NCBI RefSeq assembly: GCF_003590855.1
Contig: NZ_QYUP01000107.1
Span: 1-45,244 of the forward strand
Source of the DNA: Massilia cavernae
GTDB taxonomy: Bacteria > Pseudomonadota > Gammaproteobacteria > Burkholderiales > Burkholderiaceae_D
Reading direction: 5' to 3'
Length of the DNA stretch: 45,244 nucleotides
The notes beneath the pieces are model-generated. The model was given only the letters and a program-made list of their open reading frames with translations, had not been told where the DNA came from and made no database searches. This document shows positions 35,301 to 44,961 of the stretch, in pieces. Each line of letters starts with the position of its first letter. Positions within the stretch are counted from its first letter, which is position 1. The position numbers and the translations under genes were made by a program.

Positions 35301-38117
35301 ATGACCACAAGCTTCGTAAAGACAGTCTGCGTTAGCGCCTTCCTTTTCGCTTACAGCATGGCCGCGCAGGCCGCGATCAACCTGGCCGACACCATCCCGG
35401 TGGGCCCGCAGGTCAAGGTCGGGAAGCTGGCAAACGGCCTTACCTACTACATCCAGAAGAACGCCAAGCCTGAAAAGAAGCTCGAACTGCGGCTGGTGGT
35501 CAAGGCCGGCTCCATCCTCGAGGACGAAGACCAGCTGGGCCTCGCCCACTTCACCGAGCACATGGCCTTCAACGGCTCGACCAACTTCCGCAAGCACGAA
35601 CTGGTGTCCTATCTGCAGTCGATCGGCGTCAAGTACGGCGCCGACCTGAACGCCTACACCAGCTTCGACGAAACCGTCTACATCCTCCCGATCCCGACCA
35701 ACCGCAAGGCCAGTGTCGACAAAGGCTTCCTGGTACTGAAGGACTGGGCCAGCGGAATCACCTTCAACCACGCCGACATCGACAAGGAACGCGGCATCGT
35801 GCTGGAGGAACTCCGGCTCGGCAAGGGCGCCAGCGACCGCATGAACAAGGTGCTGCTGCCGAAGATATTCAACGGCTCGCGCTATGCGGAGCGCCTGCCG
35901 ATCGGCACCGAGGCGGTGCTCGCCAACTTCAAGTACGACGCCATCAAGCGCTTCTACAAGGACTGGTACCGTCCCGACCTGATGGCCGTGATGGCCGTCG
36001 GCGACATCGACCCGAAGGTGGCGGAAAAACTGATCCGCACCCATTTCGGTTCGCTCAAGAACCCGGCCAAACCGCGCCCGCGCGAATATGCCGCGATCCC
36101 GGTGCGCTCCGAAACCGAGGCGGTGATCATCACCGACAAGGAAGCGAGCAGCGACAGCCTGCTGATCCGCTACCCGGTGCAGGAAGACATCGAGCAGCCG
36201 ACCTTCGGCGAATACCGCGAAAAGCTGATCGAGGGGATCTTCGCCGGCATGCTGAGCCAGCGCATACAGGAACTGTCGCAGCAGCCCGTCCCCCCCTTCA
36301 TCGGCGGCGCCAGCAACATCAGCCGCCTGACCGCGCGCTACAAGTCGTACACCGCCTTCGCGGCGCTGGGCAAGGGCGGCGCCACGCCCGCCATCGACGC
36401 GCTGGTGCAGGAGAACGAGCGCGCGCGCCTGTTCGGCTTCAGCGCGGCGGAGCTGGACCGCGCCAAAAAAAACCTGATGCGCTTCTACGAACGCGCTTAC
36501 AACGAGCGTGACAAGACCGACTCGGCCAGCTACGTCGCCGAGTACGTGCGCAACTTCCTCGAGCAGGAAAGCATCCCTGGCATCGCCAACGAATACCGCT
36601 ACGTGCAGGAGCTGGTACCGGGCATCACGCTGGAGGAGATCAACCGCTACACGCGCGAAACGATTCCCGACCGTTCGGCCAAGCTGGTGGTCTACATGGG
36701 CAACACGAATACCGAGACGCCGATCCCGACCAGCGAACAGCTGCTGGCATCGGTCGCCGCGGCCGAAAAGGCGGCGGTGACGGCCCATGACGAAAAAGCG
36801 GTCGCCGCCGACCTGCTCGACCAGCTGCCGAAGGCGGGCAGCATCGCCAGCGAAACCCACGACAAGGCGCTGGGGCTGACCCGCCTGACGCTGTCGAACG
36901 GCGTCAAGGTGATCCTCAAGCCCACCGACTACCGCAACGACCAGGTCTTGATGAGCGCCGTGCGTTTCGGCGGCCAGATGCTGTTCGACGAAGCGGACGC
37001 GTTCAACTCGCGCTACGCCAGCTCGATCGTGGCCAGCATGGGACTGAAGAACTATTCGCCGCTGGACCTGCAGAAGGTCCTGGCCGGTAAGACCGCCTCG
37101 GTGCGCGCGGGCCTGGGCAGCAATACCGACATCGTCAGCGGCAGCGCGGGCATCAACGACATCGAAACCATGCTGCAGCTGGTGCACCTGCAGTTCAACG
37201 GGGTGCGCCGCGACGGCGACCTGTACAAATCCTTCGTCGCGCGCCAGGTCGATGCCGCGCGCAATGCGCTGACCCAGCCCGAAACCGTGTTCCGCGACGC
37301 GATCATCACCACCCTGTACGACAACCATCCGCGTGTGGCGCGCACGCCGCGGCCCGACGACTTCGCGAAGGTCAGCCTCGACCGCGCGATCGACATCTAC
37401 AAGGCGCGCTTTTCCAGCGCCAAGGGCCTGACCTTCATCCTGGTGGGCAGCTTCGACGTCGCCGCCATCAAGCCGCTGATCGCCACCTACCTGGCCAGCC
37501 TGCCGGTGCCGGACATCCCGGTGATGGCCAGGGACACCGGCGTGCGCCCGGTTGCCGGCATCGTGAAGAAGGAAGTGCGCAGCGGGTCGGAAGACAAAGC
37601 CAACGTGTCGCTCAACTTCACCGGCAGCGCGCACTTCTCGGAAGAAGAACAGCTGCGCTTCCATGCGCTGCTGGAAGTGATGAACATCCGGATCACGGAC
37701 ATCCTGCGCGAGAAGCTGGCCCTGATCTACGGCGGCGGCATGAACGGCAGCTTCAACAAGATCCCGTACGAGCACTACGCGATCGCGGTGTCGTTGCCGA
37801 CCGGTCCGGCCAATGTCGACAAGGTGCTGGCCGCGACCTTCGCCGAAATCGAGCGCATGAAGGAAAAAGGGCCGGACGTGGCGGACCTGAACAAGGTCAA
37901 GGAAAACTGGGTGCAGATCCACCAGAAATCGCTGCGCGAGAACGGCTACTGGATCAACCACCTGCAAAGCGCGCTGCTGCACGAGACCGATCCGGGGATA
38001 ATCCTGACCTACGAAAAGCAGGTCGCGGCCATCACCCCTGCACAGCTGAAGGAAGCCGCGAAGCGCTACTTCAACCTGAACAACTACGTCCAGATGGTGC
38101 TGTACCCCGCGAAGTAA
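35301..38117 (+). CDS. M16-family zinc metalloprotease, exported
   Basis: This 938-residue pitrilysin/insulinase-type protease has a signal peptide over about 1-24 (VCVSAFLFAYSMAAQA). The inverted zinc motif HFTEH is at 83-87 with a downstream Glu in ERGIVLEELRLG. Four M16 repeats are expected in a protein of this length; the C-terminal inactive half starts near 520 (LGLTRLTLSNGVKVILKPTDY). The ATG at 35301 follows AAGGA; the open frame runs much further upstream but without a start signal. It probably degrades peptides in the periplasm. It sits divergent from ribBA and tail to tail with ribE. Confidence 0.92.
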   Translation: MTTSFVKTVCVSAFLFAYSMAAQAAINLADTIPVGPQVKVGKLANGLTYYIQKNAKPEKKLELRLVVKAGSILEDEDQLGLAHFTEHMAFNGSTNFRKHELVSYLQSIGVKYGADLNAYTSFDETVYILPIPTNRKASVDKGFLVLKDWASGITFNHADIDKERGIVLEELRLGKGASDRMNKVLLPKIFNGSRYAERLPIGTEAVLANFKYDAIKRFYKDWYRPDLMAVMAVGDIDPKVAEKLIRTHFGSLKNPAKPRPREYAAIPVRSETEAVIITDKEASSDSLLIRYPVQEDIEQPTFGEYREKLIEGIFAGMLSQRIQELSQQPVPPFIGGASNISRLTARYKSYTAFAALGKGGATPAIDALVQENERARLFGFSAAELDRAKKNLMRFYERAYNERDKTDSASYVAEYVRNFLEQESIPGIANEYRYVQELVPGITLEEINRYTRETIPDRSAKLVVYMGNTNTETPIPTSEQLLASVAAAEKAAVTAHDEKAVAADLLDQLPKAGSIASETHDKALGLTRLTLSNGVKVILKPTDYRNDQVLMSAVRFGGQMLFDEADAFNSRYASSIVASMGLKNYSPLDLQKVLAGKTASVRAGLGSNTDIVSGSAGINDIETMLQLVHLQFNGVRRDGDLYKSFVARQVDAARNALTQPETVFRDAIITTLYDNHPRVARTPRPDDFAKVSLDRAIDIYKARFSSAKGLTFILVGSFDVAAIKPLIATYLASLPVPDIPVMARDTGVRPVAGIVKKEVRSGSEDKANVSLNFTGSAHFSEEEQLRFHALLEVMNIRITDILREKLALIYGGGMNGSFNKIPYEHYAIAVSLPTGPANVDKVLAATFAEIERMKEKGPDVADLNKVKENWVQIHQKSLRENGYWINHLQSALLHETDPGIILTYEKQVAAITPAQLKEAAKRYFNLNNYVQMVLYPAK

Positions 38118-38124
38118 GCGGCGC

Positions 38125-38751
38125 TTACGCCTTCAGCGACAGCATCCGTTCGACGTAGCGGGCGATCAGGTCGATCTCGAGGTTAACGGCGCTGCCGGCG
38201 CGCAGGTGCTTCAGCGTGGTCATCGAAATGGTGTGCGGGATCAGGTTGATCGAGAAGCGGCACACCTTGCCCGCGCCGGTATCGACATCCTCGACCCGGT
38301 TGACGGTCAGCGACACGCCGTTGACCACCACCGAACCCTTGAACGCAAGGAAGCGCGCCAGGTCCTGCGGCGCGTCGATCACCAGCTCCCACGATTCGCC
38401 GACCGGCTCGAAGCGGTGCACGCGCCCCAGTCCATCGACATGGCCCGACACCAGGTGGCCGCCCAGGCGCTCGGCGAGGGTCAGCGCCTTTTCCAGGTTG
38501 ACCTCGCCCTCCGCATCCAGGCCAGCGGTGCAGTTCAGGCTTTCGCGGGAAACGTCCACGCTGAAGGCCGTGCCGGTCTTCTCGACGACGGTCATGCAGG
38601 CGCCGTTGATGGCGATCGAGTCGCCCAGCGCGACGTCCTGCAGCGGCAGGCCGCCCGCATCGATATCCAGGCGGACGCCCGCGTCCAGGCCGCCCTCGAG
38701 CGGTTTCACGGAAGTGATTTTGCCGATAGCGGCGACGATTCCAGTAAACAT
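38125..38751 (-). CDS. ribE: Riboflavin synthase (alpha chain)
   Basis: This 208-residue enzyme makes riboflavin from two lumazine molecules. It is a tandem of two lumazine-binding barrels beginning MFTGIVAAIGKI, with AINGACMTVV near residue 48 and VVNGVSLTVNRV near 145. The C-terminal helix NLEIDLIARYVERML forms the trimer. I start at the ATG at 38751 (the frame is open to 38808); it follows ribD by 7 bp. Confidence 0.96.
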   Translation of the reverse strand: MFTGIVAAIGKITSVKPLEGGLDAGVRLDIDAGGLPLQDVALGDSIAINGACMTVVEKTGTAFSVDVSRESLNCTAGLDAEGEVNLEKALTLAERLGGHLVSGHVDGLGRVHRFEPVGESWELVIDAPQDLARFLAFKGSVVVNGVSLTVNRVEDVDTGAGKVCRFSINLIPHTISMTTLKHLRAGSAVNLEIDLIARYVERMLSLKA

Positions 38752-38758
38752 GCGGCTT

Positions 38759-39862
38759 CTATTCCTGTTGTTGGGTGAATCTTGCAAGGATACGCAGGTC
38801 TTCGCCAACCTGCTTCACCTCGTGAAATTTGAGGGTCTTCTTCGCGTCCAGCCGGTCCAGCGGCGCCAGCGCGAACATGCCCTGGGCGTCGCCGATCAGG
38901 CACGGCGCGATGTACAGCAGCAGCTCGTCGACGCAGCCTTCGCGCACCATCGAGCCGTTCAGCTTCAAACCGGCTTCGACGTGCAGCTCGTTGATCTCGC
39001 GGCGGCCAAGCTCCCGCATCAGCGCCGGCAGATCGACCTTGCCCGACGCATTCGGCAGGTGGATCACTTCGTGTCCAGCCGCCTGCAGCGCCGCCTCCTT
39101 TGCCGGGTCACGCACGGCGGCCACGATCCAGGTGCCGCCGCCTTCCAGCACGCGCGCGCCCATATCGATCTCGAGCCGGCTGTCGACCACGATCCGGCGC
39201 GGCTGGCGCGGCGTATCGACCGCGCGCACGTTGAGCTGCGGGTCGTCGGACTTGACGGTGCCGATGCCGGTCAGGATGGCGCATGCGCGCGCCCGCCACG
39301 CGTGGCCGTCGGCGCGCGCCTCCGGCCCGGTGATCCACTGGCTTTCGCCGCTGTGCAGCGCCGTCATGCCATCCAGGCTGGCCGCCGTCTTCAGGCGCAC
39401 CCATGGCCGCCCGCGCTGCATGCGCGAGAAGAAGCCTATGTTCATTTCCCACGCGGCGTCGGCCAGCACGCCGGAGCTGACCGCGATGCCGGCCGCCTGG
39501 ATTTTGGCCAGGCCCTGCCCCGCCACCAGCGGATTCGGATCCGTAACGGCAGCGACCACGCGGCCAAGGCCGGCGCGCACCAGCGCGTCCGAGCATGGCG
39601 GCGTGCGGCCATGGTGGTTGCATGGCTCGAGCGTGACGTAGGCGGTGGCGCCGCGCACGTCGTGGCCGCGTGCCTCGGCGTCGCGCAGGGCCATGATTTC
39701 AGCGTGGGCCTGTCCGGCCGGCTGGGTGTGCCCCATGCCTATCACTTCGCCGCCGCGCACGATCACGCAGCCAACGCGCGGGTTCGGCGAGGTGGTGTAC
39801 ATCCCCTTCGCGGCCAGTTCGAGCGCGAGCGACATGCCCTGGGTATCGTCGAGTATCTGCAC
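38759..39862 (-). CDS. ribD: Bifunctional diaminohydroxyphosphoribosylaminopyrimidine deaminase / reductase
   Basis: This protein of about 367 residues has an N-terminal zinc deaminase domain (SPNPRVGCVIV, HAEIMAL, PCNHHGRTPPC) and a C-terminal reductase domain (RPWVRLKTAASLDGMTA, GIGTVKSDDPQLNVR, ELHVEAGLKLNGSMV). I prefer the GTG start at 39862, five bases after AAGGA; an ATG at 39835 would cut nine residues from the family's N-terminus. It precedes ribE. Confidence 0.94.
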   Translation of the reverse strand: MQILDDTQGMSLALELAAKGMYTTSPNPRVGCVIVRGGEVIGMGHTQPAGQAHAEIMALRDAEARGHDVRGATAYVTLEPCNHHGRTPPCSDALVRAGLGRVVAAVTDPNPLVAGQGLAKIQAAGIAVSSGVLADAAWEMNIGFFSRMQRGRPWVRLKTAASLDGMTALHSGESQWITGPEARADGHAWRARACAILTGIGTVKSDDPQLNVRAVDTPRQPRRIVVDSRLEIDMGARVLEGGGTWIVAAVRDPAKEAALQAAGHEVIHLPNASGKVDLPALMRELGRREINELHVEAGLKLNGSMVREGCVDELLLYIAPCLIGDAQGMFALAPLDRLDAKKTLKFHEVKQVGEDLRILARFTQQQE

Positions 39863-39894
39863 GGTTCCTTCGAAATCGGTGAGCGTAAAAAAGA

Positions 39895-40446
39895 TTAGGG
39901 CGGATCGGCCCCGGTGCAGCTGGCGCCGTCCAGCGCCGGATTGCACGCGCGGGCGCGTCCGAGCATGTTGATTTTAATACGCCGCACCTGTCCGTCCGTG
40001 GACAGCGACAGCGTTCCCCAGCGCGCGGCCATCGTACTGGCATGGCTGCAGCTGCGTCCACCGCCATTATATGAAATGTAATCGGGAGTTGCCGGGCTGG
40101 TGAAAGTCGACCTGACGGCGATACCGTCGGCCAGCGGGCCATGCACGGCCACCAGTTTATCCCCGGCCGACGGCCTGCCGTCGCCGTCCGCGTCGACGAA
40201 CACCGTCCAGCCATCCCGCCAGTCGGTCGCGGTGGGCGTCATGTACACGCGCCTGCCAAGTGCGATGGCGTGCGAACGCGTAAGGTCGATGGCGCCGAAC
40301 ATGTCGCCCAGCGCGGTCCGGAGCTGCTGCTGCCGCAGCAAAGCGCCAAGGTTGGCAACGGCCACACCCAGCAGGATGGCTGCGATCGAGGTCACGACCA
40401 TCAGTTCAACCAGCGAGAAACCGCGGTGGCGTTTCACGGCCAGCAT
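39895..40446 (-). CDS. fimT: FimT/GspH-family minor pseudopilin
   Basis: This 183-residue prepilin has an N-terminal leader ending in RG|FSLVELMVV with Glu5 after the expected cleavage site, a hydrophobic helix and a GspH-type globular domain (DMFGAIDLTRSHAIALGRRV, DGWTVFVDADGDGRP). It is the last gene of the minor pilin operon and overlaps pilE by 13 nt. Type IV pilus minor pilins of this type prime pilus assembly; some members bind DNA for uptake. Confidence 0.88.
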   Translation of the reverse strand: MLAVKRHRGFSLVELMVVTSIAAILLGVAVANLGALLRQQQLRTALGDMFGAIDLTRSHAIALGRRVYMTPTATDWRDGWTVFVDADGDGRPSAGDKLVAVHGPLADGIAVRSTFTSPATPDYISYNGGGRSCSHASTMAARWGTLSLSTDGQVRRIKINMLGRARACNPALDGASCTGADPP

Positions 40447-40892
40447 CGGGTGGAGCTTCCGCTTGCACTGCGCCGGCCTATGCTGTCCGCGCGCAGCGTG
40501 CCGCATTCGCTGTCGCGGAACTGCGCGTCGACCCGTTCGGTGCCGGGCAGCGCAGTGATTTCGATGCATTCGCCGATGTCGCTCCCTTCGCAGGCCTGGC
40601 CGCGCAGTTCGTAGGCGCTACCCTGGCTGGTCGGGCCGGACCACCACTTGAACCTGCGCGGATCGGTATCGTCCGTATCTGCCGAAAAGGCCACGTAGGT
40701 ATTGTGCTGTGAATAGTGGCGTTCCTGCTGCTGGAGAATATCCAGCAGCGCAAGCTTGCCTTCGGCGCGGCGCGAACGCGTGACGTAGCTGGCGTACGAC
40801 GGATACGCCACCGAAGCGAGGATGCCGACGATAGCCACTGCCACCAGCAAATCGGCCAGCGTAAATCCCCGGTCCGCGAATTGCGTTTTCAT
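40434..40892 (-). CDS. pilE: PilE-like minor pilin
   Basis: This 152-residue type IV pilin-like protein has a leader MKTQFADRG followed by FTLADLLVAVAIVGILASVA. Position 5 of the mature protein is Asp, not the usual Glu. The body contains YASYVTRSRRAEGKLALLDI and two Cys near the end (ACEGSDIGEC, SECGTLRAD), as in minor pilins. It is coupled to pilY1 by an ATGA overlap upstream and overlaps fimT downstream. Confidence 0.87.
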   Translation of the reverse strand: MKTQFADRGFTLADLLVAVAIVGILASVAYPSYASYVTRSRRAEGKLALLDILQQQERHYSQHNTYVAFSADTDDTDPRRFKWWSGPTSQGSAYELRGQACEGSDIGECIEITALPGTERVDAQFRDSECGTLRADSIGRRSASGSSTRCWP

Positions 40893-43800
40893 TTTTTCCC
40901 CTTCGCTTTTCTGGTTGCATTCTCATGCAGCTCCTGCCAGTTGGCGACCTCGCGCCAGCTGAGCCGCCCTGTGGGCGTTTTCAGCTTTACCTGCATGGCA
41001 GACGATAATTTGCCGCGCGCTCCGAGCCGCACGAAGCTGACCGTGCGCGTCGATACTGCGCCGCCAGTCGGGTCGCGTGGGGCTGCAGACATGCCCAGCT
41101 CCATCACGAGGGGCGCTGCCCCGATCCCCGAATGCACGACAGCGCCGGTTTCCTGGCCGGACACGGCGTAGCCTTCGCCGGAATAGGCCAACCCGCTCAC
41201 AGCGTCGACGACGTAGCTGCGGATAACAGCAGGGACGCACGCGTCGGTGCCGGGAGCTAGCGTATCGATGACTGCGGCCCCGGAAGCCAGCAATGGCGGC
41301 GCGGCGGCACGTTCACCCTTGCCGAGCGAGCCGGGGAAATCGAAGTACCAGCCTTTGCGCGCACCGGTTCCTTCAAAGCGCAGGGTTTCGCCGCTGATCG
41401 CGTACGGCCCCTGTCCCGCCAGCACCCGGCGCGCCAGTTCGCTGCGCCCCTCGATCGGTACGACAGGTGTCTGCACACTGTCGCGGATGCCGTAGAACGA
41501 CTGGTCGCCGAACGATGCCGGATCGGCGTCGGTATGTTCGAGGAACTTTCCGGTGCCTGCCAGGACGATGTAGCCGCCGCCTGGCGCGAACACGACGCGC
41601 GGCGCGTGCGTGATCGGCTGCCGCTGGCCTGCGGCGTCGCGCGCGACAAACAGCGGCGTGGTCTTGGGCCCCGGCCCGGCCGCCTTGGTCCACGCGGACG
41701 GCTTGCCGGTGAAATCGAAGCGCCACAGGTTGCCCTGCAAGTCGCCCGCGTAGGCGTATCGGACGGTTCCGTTGGAAGCCAGCGCCAGCGCGGGCGGGGA
41801 CAGCGCATTCGGCAGGGCCGGGTCGGACACCGGCGTGACCAGCTTGTAGTAGTTGACGCCAGCCTCCCACGGCTCGGACGGAAGCTTGTCCAGCGAGAGC
41901 AGGAAAAGCGCGCCGCGCGCCGCATTGGCGCCGCCATTGACCTTGTAGTTATTGAGCCCGCTGGACACGACCGCAAAATAGCGGACGACCGGCCTTCCCT
42001 CGCTGGTGCCGACCTGGAACGCGGCAATCGACGGCGGGCTTCTCACATGGCCGATGGAGGGATCGTCGCGTTCCGTGAACTCCCACAGCGCGCCCAGGCC
42101 CGAGGCAAAGGCGGATGGATTGGTCACGTCCAGTGCGAATACACCGCGCGCTCCAGTCCCCATTCCCGAAGCGAGCACGGTTCGCCATTTGCCCCTGGCC
42201 AGCGCTTCGCCGTGGCCCGGGCTCGCGTCCACGTAAGCGCGGTGCACATAGCCGGGTCGGGTCAGCTCAGGCAACGCTGGCAGCAGCGTGTTCGGGACAT
42301 AGGCAAACAACTCGGTGCCGGTTTCGATGTCGAAGGCGTGCAGCATGCCGTCGTTCGCTCCGATGTACGCGGCGCCGCGCCGTTTCCCGGCGGCCGAGTG
42401 GAACTGCGCGTAGCTTGCGCCCTGCCCTGCGCCCGACGGTGCGCCGACCAGGGCCGGTACGCTGTGAATGAAGTCTCCAATGACAGACGCGCGACGGCGG
42501 AATACGCCGCCCGGATTCCCGATTTCGCGTGTCCGGACTCCGCGCAGGAAGTCGATCCTGGCCTGGCCCAGGCCATCTCCGTTGAACGTCGCCTTCACCG
42601 CGTCCGGCAGCTTGTCGAACCTGAATTCGACAGTCGAAGCGCGTCCCTCGTCATCGTAGACGAGCGTATGGATCTTGCGTTCCTCCGGCGCCGGCATCGC
42701 TTTCCCGGCATCCCATGAAGGTGACGCAACGTCGGCGGCGAGATCGAAGCGGCGCAACGTCCCGGCCGATTGCGACCGGTCGTAACCCGACTGGATGAAA
42801 TAGCTGCCCGTTCCAGCCGCCTGCGCGGCCACTTCACCGCCCGGCATCCGCGCCTGCGCCAGCATCGAGCGCACGGACGGCACGATGGCGTGAGGATCAC
42901 CGCCAGAGAAGAATCCGGACGGAACGCCGCGGCTGTCGTAGCTGCCGGGCGCTGCTCCATATTTCGTCGCCAGGTACAACGCGCTTCGGCCCGTAACCGA
43001 CGGGGCGCCGATCTCCAGCGCCAGTGTTTCGATCCGCACTTCCGCATCCTTGCGGATCGCATTCGTGTAGGCCCAGGAGGCGGCTCCAGCGAGGTAAAAG
43101 CTGCCGATGCCGGCCGGGCCGTCGCCCAACAGGTCAAGCCGGTCGATCGCCTCCTTGTCGCCGACGCTCCGTGTCGCCTGCATCACGTCGAACTGGCTTG
43201 CCACGTTTTCGCTCGGCCGGGGCTTGTCCTCGCGGCTGGACTGCGTATTGCCCGGCAGGTAGCGGTCAAGTTCGAAGCTTGAATGGCCGATCATGGCGAT
43301 GCTGTTGCGCTGGCATGCCGCGGCAAGCGGATCCTCCCGCGTACTCCATACCGCCAGCCCATCGTCGGAAGCCACCGCTGGAATCGCGGGAGTGGGCGGA
43401 CGGCCCTGCAGGTAGCGCAGCCCCTCGTAGAACAGCTCCGCGCCGGGATCGGTGGACTTGTATGCGCCGAACCTTCCCACCGCACTCCGGCCAAGCAGGT
43501 TGATGTAGTTGATTGCGCCTTCCTCGTTACCTGCCAGCGGTGCGCGCAGCGCGCCGCCATAAGCGTTGATGTCATCCTTGCCATGATCGGTCAGGTATCC
43601 CATGACGCCAGTGCGCATCAGCGCGCGGTTTTCCTGCAGCGCGCCTTCCGGCTTGAAGCCTCCCTTGTTACCGGTGCAGAGCCCTTGCCGCGAATCGCTG
43701 TCGTCCTTGTCGCAGACCTTCACGCGGACATCGAACTCGCCCAGTCCCTTGTCCTCGCAACCGGTTCCGCTTGCGCTGCGGCTGAACAGGATGCGGTTGC

Positions 43801-44350
43801 GGCACGAGACGATGTAGACAGGCCCGCCATCGAACGGCGTGACAGTCGCTGCGACCTTGACCGACTTGCGCGGAAAATGCAGCGGATGCGCGTGGAAGTC
43901 CGGATGAAATGTTCCATCCGGCAGCCATGCCCGCTGCAGGACGGTCTGTCCGCGCTCATCGACCACGCGGTCGCCCCCGGTCAGGCCAAGGCGAAGCAAA
44001 TCGAGCGTCGTCATGGACGCCCAGTTGAGCATATTGCCGCTGAAGGAATCGCCACCGCATTGCCCGTCCGTGGCGGCTTCCTTCGAAATCATGAAATATC
44101 CAGCAGTCGCGTAGCGGTAGCACATGCGGTGGTTGAAATAGCCGTCGTAGGCGATGGCCGCGTCGTACTCCCCGCGGTACGCGGCTCCCGCGTCCGCATA
44201 GGTGAGCGACAGCCCAAGCAACACGTTGGGTAGCACTCTGCTGCCCGGCAGGCCAACCTGGCCATCGGGAACGTCGAGCAATGGCGTCGCCGCGCGCGCG
44301 AACGGCGCGGGCCAGAGCAAGACTATCAAGAGGATGAATACCGCCCTCAT
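40889..44350 (-). CDS. pilY1: PilC/PilY1-type pilus-tip adhesin
   Basis: This 1153-residue secreted protein has a signal peptide over about 1-20 (VFILLIVLLWPAPFARA). Its N-terminal half is variable, with a Cys-rich stretch at about 205-225. The C-terminal half is the PilY1 beta-propeller, with the marker GANDGMLHAFDIETGTELFA near 670 and GLNNYKVNGG near 800. PilY1 sits at the tip of type IV pili, promotes their extension and mediates adhesion or surface sensing. I saw no clear von Willebrand A domain. It overlaps pilX and pilE by four bases each, so expression is coupled. Confidence 0.93.
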   Translation of the reverse strand: MRAVFILLIVLLWPAPFARAATPLLDVPDGQVGLPGSRVLPNVLLGLSLTYADAGAAYRGEYDAAIAYDGYFNHRMCYRYATAGYFMISKEAATDGQCGGDSFSGNMLNWASMTTLDLLRLGLTGGDRVVDERGQTVLQRAWLPDGTFHPDFHAHPLHFPRKSVKVAATVTPFDGGPVYIVSCRNRILFSRSASGTGCEDKGLGEFDVRVKVCDKDDSDSRQGLCTGNKGGFKPEGALQENRALMRTGVMGYLTDHGKDDINAYGGALRAPLAGNEEGAINYINLLGRSAVGRFGAYKSTDPGAELFYEGLRYLQGRPPTPAIPAVASDDGLAVWSTREDPLAAACQRNSIAMIGHSSFELDRYLPGNTQSSREDKPRPSENVASQFDVMQATRSVGDKEAIDRLDLLGDGPAGIGSFYLAGAASWAYTNAIRKDAEVRIETLALEIGAPSVTGRSALYLATKYGAAPGSYDSRGVPSGFFSGGDPHAIVPSVRSMLAQARMPGGEVAAQAAGTGSYFIQSGYDRSQSAGTLRRFDLAADVASPSWDAGKAMPAPEERKIHTLVYDDEGRASTVEFRFDKLPDAVKATFNGDGLGQARIDFLRGVRTREIGNPGGVFRRRASVIGDFIHSVPALVGAPSGAGQGASYAQFHSAAGKRRGAAYIGANDGMLHAFDIETGTELFAYVPNTLLPALPELTRPGYVHRAYVDASPGHGEALARGKWRTVLASGMGTGARGVFALDVTNPSAFASGLGALWEFTERDDPSIGHVRSPPSIAAFQVGTSEGRPVVRYFAVVSSGLNNYKVNGGANAARGALFLLSLDKLPSEPWEAGVNYYKLVTPVSDPALPNALSPPALALASNGTVRYAYAGDLQGNLWRFDFTGKPSAWTKAAGPGPKTTPLFVARDAAGQRQPITHAPRVVFAPGGGYIVLAGTGKFLEHTDADPASFGDQSFYGIRDSVQTPVVPIEGRSELARRVLAGQGPYAISGETLRFEGTGARKGWYFDFPGSLGKGERAAAPPLLASGAAVIDTLAPGTDACVPAVIRSYVVDAVSGLAYSGEGYAVSGQETGAVVHSGIGAAPLVMELGMSAAPRDPTGGAVSTRTVSFVRLGARGKLSSAMQVKLKTPTGRLSWREVANWQELHENATRKAKGKK

Positions 44351-44955
44351 CGCACGCCCGCCGTGCTCTTCCGGTAGAACGACTGCAGCACGACACGCGT
44401 CGTCGGACGCGTGCCAAAGCCCACTGCGGTGATCCGGTAGAAATTGGAAGGAGGTTGGCTGGCGTCTTCGCCCGCGCGCGCGAAGGGCATCAGTTCGATG
44501 ATGTAGCGCGGCGGCTGCGCAGGCAGGGTTCCCGCTCCGGACGGCATCCTCGCGCCGGTGAACGTGCCGTAGGTGACCGCACCGGCATCGTCGTCACCCA
44601 GCTTCGCCGAAAGCCATGCCGGCACGCCTGGAGATTCAACCCTTGCGCAAAGGCCCTGCCCCGGGTCGCCGTTGCGCCGCCCGCAGCCCTCCGCGAAGCC
44701 GAAAGCACTTCCCGGTGCGAACATCGCAGCGCGCGCCGAACCGGGTTCTGCCGATTCGATATCGCGCTCGGCGTCGGCCAGCGCCGCCTCCGCCGCCTGC
44801 AGCGCGATATGGCGGTCACGCTCGTTGCGCGCGGACTTCTCCGCGTTGAGCGCGGCGGTGATGGAAGACGCCGCGACGATCAGCACCGCCACCAGCACGA
44901 ACAGTACGGTGACAAGCGCAGCGCCACGGGTGCGGTCCTGGCCTGGATGTTCCAT
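44347..44955 (-). CDS. pilX: PilX-type minor pilin
   Basis: This 202-residue protein has the PilX-type N-terminus: a short charged leader (MEHPGQDRTRG) then a long hydrophobic helix (AALVTVLFVLVAVLIVAASS). Next come a helix with NAEKSARNERDRHIALQAAE and a globular C-terminus. It lacks Glu5, which is common in this family. It overlaps pilY1 (ATGA) and follows pilW by 6 bp. Confidence 0.9.
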   Translation of the reverse strand: MEHPGQDRTRGAALVTVLFVLVAVLIVAASSITAALNAEKSARNERDRHIALQAAEAALADAERDIESAEPGSARAAMFAPGSAFGFAEGCGRRNGDPGQGLCARVESPGVPAWLSAKLGDDDAGAVTYGTFTGARMPSGAGTLPAQPPRYIIELMPFARAGEDASQPPSNFYRITAVGFGTRPTTRVVLQSFYRKSTAGVR

Positions 44956-44961
44956 GCGCGC

